Assembly (NCBI RefSeq): GCF_963924675.1
Contig: NC_089222.1
Coordinates: 113,661,316 to 113,725,315 of the forward strand
Length of the DNA stretch: 64,000 bases
Reading direction: 5' to 3'
Source of the DNA: Phocoena phocoena
Taxonomy: Eukaryota; Chordata; Mammalia; Artiodactyla; Phocoenidae
A program made the translations under genes and the position numbers. Below are positions 24,523 to 32,350 of this stretch, in pieces; position 1 is the first letter of the stretch; every line of letters starts with the position of its first letter. Under the pieces are notes generated by a model. It did not search any database. It was not told the origin of the DNA and was given only the letters and a program-made list of their open reading frames with translations.

Positions 24523-25029
24523 TTTGCTTATCTTACTGTGTTTGGGGTCTCCTTTTTGCAGGCTGCACGCTCGTAGTTCCCGTTGTTTTTGATGTCTGTC
24601 TCCAGTGGCTAAGGTTGTTTCAGCGGGTTGTGTAGGCTTCCTGGTGGAGGGGACTAGTGCCTGTGTTGTGCTGGATGAGGCTCGGTCTTGTCTCTCTAGT
24701 GGGCAGATTCACGTCTGGTGGTGTGTTTTGGGGTGTCTGTGGCCTTGTTATGATTTTAGGCAGCCTCTCTGCTAATGGGTGGGGTTGTGTTCCTGTTTTG
24801 CTAGTTGTTTGGCATAGGTTGTCCAGCACTGTGGCTTGCTGGTCGTTGAGTGAAGCTGGGTGCTGGTGTTAAGATGGAGGTCTCTGGGAGATGTCCACCG
24901 TTTAATATTATGTGGAGCTGGGAGGTCTCTTGTTGATCAGTTTCCTGAAGTTGGCTCTCCTACCTCAGAGGCAGAGCCCTGCCTCCTGGGCTGGAGCACC
25001 AAGAGCCTTTCATCCACACGGCTCAGAAT

Positions 25030-25625
25030 AAAAGGGAGGAAAAGTAGAGAGAATTATTAGAAGTATGAGGAAAGAAAGAAGGAAAGGAGGAAAGGAAGGA
25101 AGGAAGAAAGAAGCAAAGAAGGAAAGAAAGGAGGGAGGGAGGGAGGAAGGAAGGAAGGAAGGAGGGAAAGAAGGGGAAAATGTAGAGAGAATTATTAGAA
25201 GTTTGAGGAAAGAAAGAGGGAAAGGAGGAAAGGAAGGAAGGAAGAAAGAAGCAAAGAAGGAAAGAAAGGAGGGAGGGAGGGAGGGAGGAAGGAAGGAAAG
25301 AAGGAGGGAAAGAAGGAGAAAATGTAGAGAGAATTAGTAGAAGTTTGAGGAAAGAGAGAAGGAAAGGAGGAAAGGAAGGAAGGAAGAAAGAAGCAAAGAA
25401 GGAAAGAAAGGAGGGAGGGAGGGAGGAAGGAAGGAAGGTAGGAGGGAAAGAAGGAGAAAATGTAGAGAGAATTAGTAGAAGTTTGAGGAAAGAAAGAAGG
25501 AAAGGAGGAAAGGAGGAAAGGAAGGAAGGAAGAAAGAAGCAAAGAAGGAAAGAAAGGAGGGAGGGAGGGAGGGAGGAAGGGAGGAAGGAAGGAAGGAAAG
25601 AAGGAAAAAAGACAGAAAGAAAGAA
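25030..25625 (-). repeat. Four-copy polypurine/polypyrimidine repeat of about 140 bp in L1 5'UTR
   Basis: The marker GTAGAGAGAATTA starts at 25044, 25182, 25324 and 25462 (spacings 138, 142 and 138). Between markers the plus strand is almost pure purine, built from GGAAAGGA, GAAGG and GGAGGGAGGG words, so L1 RNA would be polypyrimidine here. The purine words match the GGAAGG tract inside the neighbouring 280-bp units, suggesting the arrays share an origin. Confidence 0.92.
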
Positions 25626-25719
25626 GATACAGTAAAAATAAAATAAAGTATAATATAGTTATTGTACTAAAAAATATTTAGAACAACAAAAAAAAGAAAA
25701 AGAACAAAAAAAAAAAAAA

Positions 25720-26990
25720 AAAAAAAAAAAAGAACAGATAGAACCCTAGGACAAATGCTGGAAACAAAGCTATACAGAGAAAATCTTACACAGAAGCATA
25801 CACATACGTGTTCACAAAGAGAGGCAAAGTGGGAAAAATCATAAATCCTGCTCCCAGAGACCACCTCCTCAACCTGGGGTGATTCGCTGTCTAAAGGAGG
25901 GAAGGAAGGAAGGAAAGAAAGAAAGAACGAAGGTAAAGTACAATAAAGTTATTAAAATTAATTATTAAGAAAAAAAAATTTTTTTTTTTTTAAAAAAAAA
26001 ACATGGACGGATAGAGCCCTAGGACAAATGTTGGAAGCAAAGCTATACAGAGAAAATCTTACACAGAAGCATACACATACACGTTCACAAAGAGAGGCAA
26101 AGGGGGAAAAATCCTAAATCCTGCTCCCAGAGACCACCTCCTCAACCTGGGGTGATTTGCTGTCTAAAGGAGGGAAGGAAGGAAGGAAAGAAAGAAAGAA
26201 AGAACGAAGGTAAAGTACAATAAAGTTATTGCAATTAAAATTAATTATTAAGAAAGAAAAAAAAATTTTTTTTTTTTTAAAAAAAAAACCATGGACGGAT
26301 AGAGCCCTAGGACAAATGTTGGAAGCAAAGCTATACAGAGAAAATCTTACACAGAAGCATACACATACACGTTCACAAAGAGAGGCAAAGGGGGAAAAAT
26401 CCTAAATCCTGCTCCCAGAGACCACCTCCTCAACCTGGGGTGATTTGCTGTCTAAAGGAGGGAAGGAAGGAAGGAAAGAAAGAAAGAAAGAACGAAGGTA
26501 AAGTACAATAAAGTTATTGCAATTAAAATTAATTATTAAGAAAGAAAAAAAATTTTTTTTTTTTTTTAAAAAACCATGGAAGGATAGAGCCCTAGGACAA
26601 CTATTGGGAGCAAAGCTATACAGAGAAAATCTTACACAGAAGCATACACCTACACGTTCACAAAGAGAGGCAAAGGGGGAAAAATCATAAATCCTGCTCC
26701 CAGAGACCACCTCCTCAATTTGGGGTGATTAGTTGTCTAAAGGAGGGAAGGAAGGAAGGAAAGAAAGAAAGAAAGAACGAAGGTAAAGTTCAATAAAGTT
26801 ATTACAATTAAAATTAATTATTAAAAAAAAATTTTTTTTTTTTTAAAAAAAACCCATGCACGGATAGAGCCCTAGGACAAATGGTGGAAACAAGAGTATA
26901 CAGACAAGATCTCACACAGAAGCATACATGCCCACATTCACAAAAAGAGGAAAAGGGAAAAAAATCACCGATCTCGCTCCTAAATTCCCC
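25720..26990 (-). repeat. Five-copy tandem repeat of about 280 bp in L1 5'UTR
   Basis: The landmark CCCTAGG occurs at 25744, 26017, 26305, 26590 and 26870 (spacings 273, 288, 285 and 280). Each unit has about 150 bp of ordinary sequence, a GGAAGG/GAAAG tract, an AT-rich part and a run of As and Ts. Four of the junctions are A-run/T-run/A-run fold-backs (near 25970, 26263, 26546 and 26824). The fifth, 3'-most unit is the most diverged. The units are closely similar, which suggests recent expansion. Confidence 0.93.
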
Positions 26991-27256
26991 CTCTTCAATT
27001 TGGGCTCACTCCCTGTCTATTCAGGTATTCCACAATGCAGGGCACATCAAGTTGATTGTGGAGCTTCAATCCGCCGCCTCCGCGGCTGCCGGGAGAGACC
27101 TCCCCCTCTCCTCCCTGCTCTCACAGCTCACAGGAGCTCAGCTTTGTACCCGGCCCTGCCCCTGCGCGCTGATCGCTGGAGGGCGTCTGTTTTTTTTGCT
27201 CAGACAGGACGGGGTTAAAGGAGCCGCTGATTCGGGAGCTCCGGCTCACTCAGGCC

Positions 27257-27284
27257 GGGGGTTGGGGGATGGGGGAAGGCGGGG
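27257..27284 (+). other. G-quadruplex motif in L1 5'UTR, antisense strand
   Basis: Four G runs of 5, 5, 5 and 4 are separated by loops of 2, 2 and 5 nt on the plus strand, which is antisense to the L1. This meets the usual G-quadruplex pattern with short loops. Further G runs follow at about 27294-27300. Structure formation is inferred. Confidence 0.7.
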
Positions 27285-27507
27285 CACTGCGTGCGGGGCG
27301 GGCCTGCGGCGGCAGAGGCGGCGTGACGCTGCGGCAGAGGCCGGCGTGACGCTGCACCAGCCTGAGACCCGCCGTGCGGGAAGCTGTCCCCAGATCCCGG
27401 GAACCCGGCAGTGGCGGCCTGCACAGGCTCCGCGGAAGAGGGGCGCGGAGAGTGACCTGTGCTCGCACACAGCCCCCCTGGTGGCGGCAGCAGCAGCCCC
27501 AGCGTCT

Positions 27508-27720
27508 CCCGCCCGTCTCTGGGCTCCGCAGTTTCAGCCGCGGCTCGCGCCCGTCTCTGGGGCTCGCGCTTCCCGCCGCGGCTCGCGCCCGTCTCGGGGG
27601 CTCGCGCTTCCCGCCGCGGCTCGCGCCCGTCTCGGGGGCTCGCGCCCTCAGCCGAGGCTCGCGCCCGTCTCTGGGGTTTGCGCTTTTTAGCCGCGGCTCG
27701 CGCCCTTCTCTGGAGTTCCT
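27508..27720 (-). repeat. Six-copy 38-bp GC-rich tandem repeat in L1 5'UTR
   Basis: The word CCCGTCTC (last copy CCCTTCTC) starts at 27512, 27550, 27588, 27626, 27664 and 27703, so the period is 38 bp with one 39-bp step. Each unit carries CCGCGGCTCGCGCCC and related CG-rich words. The outer copies are more diverged than the inner ones. It lies inside the CpG-rich block. Confidence 0.92.
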
Positions 27721-28355
27721 TTAAGCAGCGCTCTTAAACCCCTCTCCTCGCGCGCCAGGAAACAAAGAGGGAAGAAAAAGTCTCTTGCCTCTTTGGCCGG
27801 TGCAGGCTTTTCCCCGAACTCCCTCCCGGCTAGTCGTGGCGCACCAACCCCTCCAGGCTATGCTCAAGCCGCCAACCCCAGTCCTCTCCCCGCGCTCCGT
27901 CCAAAACCGAAACCCGAGCCTCAGCTCGCAGCCCCGCCCGCCCCGGCGGGTAAGCAGACAAGCCTCTCGGGATGGTGAGTGCCGGTCGGCACCGATCGTC
28001 TGTGCAGGAATCCCCCCGCTTTGCCCTCCGCACCCGTCGCTGTGCTCCACTCCGCGGTCCCGAAGCTCCCCCCTCCGCCTCCCGCAGTCTCCGCCCGCGG
28101 AGGGGCTTCCTAGTGTGTGGAAACTTTTCCTCCTTTACAGCTCCCTCCCACTGGTGCAGGTGCCGTCCTTATTCTTTTGTCTCTGTTTTTTCTTTTTTCT
28201 TTTGCCCTACCCAGGTACGTGGGGAGTTTCTTGCCTTTTGGGAGCTCTGAGGTCTTCTGCCAGCCTTCAGTAGGTGTTCGGTAGGAGTTGTTCCACGTGT
28301 ATATGTATTTCTGGTGTATCCGTGAGGAGGAAGGCGATCTCCACGTCTTACTCTT

Positions 28356-28365
28356 CCGCCATCTT
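28356..28365 (-). promoter_or_regulatory. YY1-like site at the L1 5' end
   Basis: On the minus strand the sequence reads AAGATGGCGG, about 12-21 nt from the L1 start. The human L1 promoter has a YY1 site with the same AAGATGG core at nearly the same offset, where it sets the transcription start position. Motif and position are seen directly; binding is inferred. Confidence 0.7.
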
Positions 28366-28376
28366 CCCGCCCCTTC

Positions 28377-28390
28377 GTGACAATAGTTTT
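28377..28390. repeat. Target-site duplication of the full-length L1, 5' copy
   Basis: GTGACAATAGTTTT, identical to 19343-19356, directly abuts the first base of the L1 5'UTR. Confidence 0.95.
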
Positions 28391-29200
28391 AAAGAAGAAA
28401 TATGTGTAAATAGGTTAATTAGCAGTGGGGGGAAGTGAAGCATAATGACTTGGTAAATCACTATAAAAATTTTATTATATATGGCCTCTCCTTGTCTTCC
28501 TCATCTAATCCTTTATCAGGACTAATTTCATTTAATCTGTGGTCAACATGTACAGTAAATTAGATGCAGGTGCAAAGGAGCTTCTGAGCCACACACTTAA
28601 TACATTTGGCATTTAAAAAAATATATGCCATCATTTTCTGTAGATAATAACTATTTCCAGTGCTTCTTGTATGGTCATGAAATCTGTGCATGATACCTAT
28701 TGATTGATTGAAAATGCTTTCAAGATGAATGTGTTTCTAATAATTAAGCAACTACAAAATGAGTAAAATGAGGAAGGCATTTTTAGGGGGAAAGTGAACA
28801 TAGGAAAGTATCATAAGTAAGGTATATATTTTCCCTATTATTAAAGTATAAATAGGATGCATACTGATAGTATTCTACTTCATAGAAAAACAATATAATC
28901 ATAAGAAGAAAAATTCAATTCCTCACTTAAAAAGCATTTAATAAATTAAATAAAGTTGTATATGGTTTTATAAGGGTCACAGAGTACAAATTTTCTGTTC
29001 TTAGAAATGATATTTCATTTAAACTTATTATTGTTTTCCTGGTAAACATAGTATAAAAGAAAGTTTTATCTGGGTCTTAATTTGACATTTTTTAAAGTTT
29101 TGTTTGAAGAGTTTTACTTCTGGTCTGATAAGGATAATGATGAAGGTCATAATAGCATTTAAGTTATTATTATTATTATCAATATTACTTTAGTTCTTAG
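28391..29200. other. AT-rich sequence, nothing recognised
   Basis: Begins with the target-site flank of the full-length L1. No gene or repeat stands out apart from a short TTA run near 29167. Confidence 0.5.
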
Positions 29201-29204
29201 GTAC

Positions 29205-29417
29205 TATCTTAGTCCCTTTATAGTGCTGTAACAAAATACCATATATTGGGTGGCTTATAAACAACAGAAATTTGTTTCTCATAGTTCTGGAGGCTGGGAA
29301 GTTAAAGATCAAGGTACTAGCAGATTTGGTGTCTAATTAGAACCCACTTTCTTATAAACAGCAGTCTTCTCACTGTAACCTCACATGGTGGAAGGGGCGA
29401 GGGAGCTCTTTCGAGCC
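29205..29417 (-). repeat. MaLR/MLT1-type LTR fragment, antisense
   Basis: TGCTGTAACAAAATACCATA, GGGTGGCTTATAAACAACAG, TTCTGGAGGCTGGGAAG and CCTCACATGGTGGAAGG in this order are typical of an antisense MLT1-like LTR (ERVL-MaLR). It is cut at 29417 by a SINE, and little of it can be recognised beyond the SINE. Confidence 0.6.
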
Positions 29418-29632
29418 TTTTTTTTTTTTTTTTTTTTTTGTGGTACGCGGGCCTCTCGCTGTTGTGGCCTCTCCTGTTGTGGAGCACAGGCTCCGGACGC
29501 ACAGGGTCAGCAGCCATGGCTCATGGGCCCAGCCGCTCTGCGGCATGTGGGATCTTCCCGGACCGGGGCACGAACCCGTGACCCTTGCATCGGCAGTCGG
29601 ACTCTCAACCACTGCACACCAGGGAAGCCCTA
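29418..29632 (-). mobile_element. Cetacean CHR-type SINE inserted in an LTR
   Basis: Complete SINE body with the T run at 29419-29439 and the head at about 29610-29632. It has several changes from the other copies in the window (for example CGGCAGTCGG and CACACCAGG with a lost G/C pair), so it is probably an older subfamily or copy. No convincing target-site duplication was found. Confidence 0.88.
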
Positions 29633-29703
29633 TTTTCTTTTTTAGATACCACTTTTGTTGTCCTTTCTGTTCTTTCTTCTTTTTTAGCATGATAAATCTT
29701 TAA

Positions 29704-31369
29704 TCCCCAGTACTTATTTTTGCAGAGTTACATCTTTGTAGTCCTGTAGACATATGATACTGTTATAGCCCTATTCGCCTTTTGTACATATAGAAGTTAT
29801 AATATAGCTATCCTCTCATCTATTTTTCAAGCAACCCTTCAGAATGGATCATTTTTCCCAATTTTTCACACTCATTGTTGCGTTACAACAATCTGAGGAG
29901 AAACCAAGGGGCTTCATAAGAAGAGCTGTTGCCTTGGTATCTTGGAAGGGAGGAACATTCTCAGGCAAAAATTACCTTACTACTACACCCACTCCAGGTT
30001 CACGTTGTGTGGTCAGCTCCATCTCTCTACCCATTAGCATTTCCTTCACTTTAGTGCTAATTAATTTAATCATGAGGAAGCTATATCTATCTTGTATTTA
30101 TTCCCTTTCACCTTCTTCTATGTGTAAACAAACAAACAAAAAAGTTTTTTCTTATTTAAACTAAGATGTGAAGATGCATTATTTTCCTCCCTCTGAAGCC
30201 TCTTAAATGCTAGGATCACCTAGTCACTCTCTTTCCTCCATGAAGAGTTGAATGGTAGAAAACCATAATTCAGTTTTTTCTCAAGGCCCAAATTGTGAAC
30301 CAGTTCAGAGCTGACCTTAGTCTCCCTCTTCTTTCCCTGCCCTTCCCATGTGGGAGACAATGGTGGGTGTTCTAGCATTGTGTTGGCAGCACCTGTGCCA
30401 AAGGTCTGACCTAAGAGGACAAAGGAAGCAAAAGAAACAGGGATACATTCACACACACACACACCACACACACACACACAAGTTTTATTTGATTTCATCT
30501 TGTCTCACCATGATCTTCCTAATCATATTTCATAATAAAATATTATTTGCAAGTGAAAACAACATTTAGAACTAATAACATAGCACAATAGAAACTATGT
30601 AACTTCATGTTTCATATAAATTGGGTAAAAGAATTACTTTTCAAAAAAAGTTCAATTGATGAGTGCCAGTTATTTTTAGTTTGTTTATACTGATTATTAT
30701 GTGCTTCTAAATTTTAATATGGCTGTGACTGTCTGCCTAGAACATCATGAGGAAAATTAATTGCTTCCTGGTGATTCTTCCAAAGTAAAATTCAACAGTA
30801 TTGTTGGAACCTGTGAATTTATGCTTTGAGAATCTAGGTACCTAGTGTTAAGTACTTCGAGTCTTTGGAGTGGAAATATATTAAGCCATTATTTGTAGGG
30901 CATGAGCAAAATATTAACTCTGGGGAATATATTTACCTGAAGGGAAAATATATAGGTAACAGAAAGAAAAAAAGAAGAAAAGCCTATCATGAGGCGGGAA
31001 CGGTCCTGGAAAAGTCTTTGTTTTGTGGCAATTTTAGAGTAAGATTTAGAAGCTTAAGGGTTATAAATATTCAGGGGACAGTATACTATATGGATTAAAA
31101 TAGCTAGTAATGTTTATACAAAATATCACTAAAGCAACTATCTATTTAATAAATATTTATTGAGTGCTTACTAGGGGTTATACATAACTTTCCAACTTGG
31201 GCAAAAGGACTAAGAAGTTAATCTAAAGAGTACTTACTATTGGTAGTTGTATCTGATTCACATAGAGAAAACCTCATGTCGGTTCTTATTGTACTTTTTG
31301 TAGAATAAACTTCCTTTACTTTGCATAACAATCAGCTAAAAATGGTTAAAAATAGGAAATAGCAGAACT
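29704..31369. other. Anonymous sequence with a (CA)n microsatellite
   Basis: No gene is recognised. (CA)n at 30450-30481 is interrupted once. An L2-like word (AAATATTTATTGAGTGCTTA) lies near 31150. Confidence 0.5.
30450..30481. repeat. (CA)n microsatellite
   Basis: CA repeats broken by one CC step near 30465. Confidence 0.95.
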
Positions 31370-31390
31370 GAATAGAGCTAACAGCCATAG
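31370..31390. repeat. Target-site duplication of inverted L1, left copy
   Basis: Matches 32330-32350 at 20 of 21 positions. Confidence 0.9.
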
Positions 31391-32329
31391 TGTTTTCTTT
31401 TTTTTTTACAACTTTATTGGAGTATAATTGCTTTACAATGGTGTGTTAGTTTCTGCTTTATAACAAAGTGAATCAGTTATACATATACATATGTCCCCAT
31501 ATCTCCTCCCTCCTGCATCTCCCTCCCTCACACCCTCCCTATCCCACCCCTCCAGGCCGTCACAAAGCACCGAGCTGATCTCCCTGTGCTATGCGGCTGC
31601 CTCCCACTAGCTATCTATCTTACGCTTGGTAGTGTATATATGTCCATGCCACTCTCTCGCCTCGTCACAGCTTACCCTTCCCCTTCCCCATATCCTCAAG
31701 TCCAGTCTCTAGTAGGTCTGTGTCTTTATTCCTGTCTTACCCCTAGGTTATTCATGACATTTTTTTTTCTTAAATTCTCTATATATGTGTTAGCATACCG
31801 TACTTGTCTCTCTCTTTCTGACTTACTTCACTCTGTATGACAGACTCCAGGTCCATCCACCTCATTACAAATAGCTCAATTTCATTTCTTTTTATGGCTG
31901 AGTAATATTCCATTGTATATATGTGCCACATCTTCTTTATCCATTCATCTGATGATGGACACTTAGGTTGTTTCCATCTCCAGGCTATTGTAAATAGAGC
32001 TGCAATGAACATTTTGGTACGTGACTCTTTTTGAATTATGGTTTTCTCAGGGTATATGCCCAGTAGTGGGATTGTTGGGTCATATGGTAGTTCTATTTGA
32101 ATTTTTTTAAGGAACCTCCATACTGTTCTCCATAGTGGCTGTACCAATTCACATTCCCACCAGCAGTGCAAGAGTGTTCCCTTTTCTCCACAAACACATG
32201 ATAGAATGCTCAACATCATTAATCATTAGAGAGATGCAAATCAAAACTACAATGAGATATCATCTCACACCAGTCAAAATGGCCATCATGAAAAAATCTA
32301 GAAACAATAAATGCTGGAGAAGGTGTGGA
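31391..32329 (-). mobile_element. 5'-truncated L1 with twin-priming inversion
   Basis: Positions 31396-32192 are the L1 3' end on the minus strand (3'UTR plus the ORF2 C-terminal part, including the [14 protein letters not shown] region). At about 32193 the orientation flips: 32193-32329 is ORF2 sequence on the plus strand that in the intact L1 lies immediately upstream. The two parts are contiguous in L1 coordinates. A duplication of about 21 bp (AATAGAGCTAACAG... at 31370-31390 and 32330-32350, one mismatch) flanks both, so inversion and insertion were one event. Twin priming is the accepted mechanism. Confidence 0.93.
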
Positions 32330-32350
32330 GAATAGAGCTAACAGGCATAG
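32330..32350. repeat. Target-site duplication of inverted L1, right copy
   Basis: Matches 31370-31390 with one C/G difference. Confidence 0.9.

Larger units (their letters stand above)
27050..28150. promoter_or_regulatory. CpG-rich block in L1 5'UTR (CpG-island-like)
   Basis: The base composition changes abruptly from the AT-rich surroundings to strongly GC-rich with very many CG dinucleotides, especially at 27290-27720. It forms the upstream half of the L1 5'UTR. Active mammalian L1 promoters are CpG-rich and are silenced by methylation. Retention of so many CpGs fits a young insertion that has not yet decayed by deamination. Confidence 0.75.
19353..28376 (-). mobile_element. Full-length LINE-1 retrotransposon, both ORFs open
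   Basis: This is a non-LTR retrotransposon of about 9.0 kb. A perfect 14-bp target-site duplication flanks it (19343-19356 and 28377-28390). Its 3' end carries an uninterrupted T run on the plus strand (poly(A), 19353-19385). In L1 sense the order is 5'UTR (28376-24523), ORF1 (24522-23629), a 58-bp spacer, ORF2 (23570-19752), 3'UTR with AATAAA, poly(A). The 5' end begins with a G-rich start and an AAGATGGCGG motif, as expected for a complete L1 5' terminus. Intact ORFs, a pure tail and identical duplications all point to a recent insertion. Ordinary mammalian L1s are 6-7 kb; the excess here lies in the 5'UTR. Activity itself cannot be read from sequence. Confidence 0.96.
24523..28376 (-). promoter_or_regulatory. 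Very long modular L1 5'UTR / internal promoter region
   Basis: This is the segment between the L1 5' end and the ORF1 start, 3854 bp long against about 0.9 kb in human L1. In L1 sense it consists of a CpG-rich part (about 28376-27050) with a 38-bp repeat array, then five A/T-rich units of about 280 bp (about 26990-25720), then four polypyrimidine units of about 140 bp (about 25625-25030), then about 500 bp of plain sequence before ORF1. L1 5'UTRs carry the RNA polymerase II promoter; mouse L1 also uses tandem promoter monomers. That these modules have promoter activity is inference. Confidence 0.85.

Noticed and set aside
25065..25635. Open frames encoding long runs of K, E, G and R
   Set aside because: They are translations of the polypurine tandem array in the L1 5'UTR. 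The composition explains the absence of stops, and the opposite strand is open too (S, F, L and P rich).
25030..26990. CRISPR array
   Set aside because: The repeats are contiguous long tandem units without unique spacers and lie in a mammalian L1.
26881..27690. 269-codon plus-strand open frame as a real gene
   Set aside because: It is antisense in the L1 5'UTR, contains a 38-bp repeat that is out of phase with codons, and all three frames are open because the DNA is GC-rich. Kept only as a low-interest antisense-ORF observation.
31779..32219. 146-codon frame as a separate gene
   Set aside because: It is the ORF2 C-terminal end of a truncated L1; the first residues come from the inverted segment.
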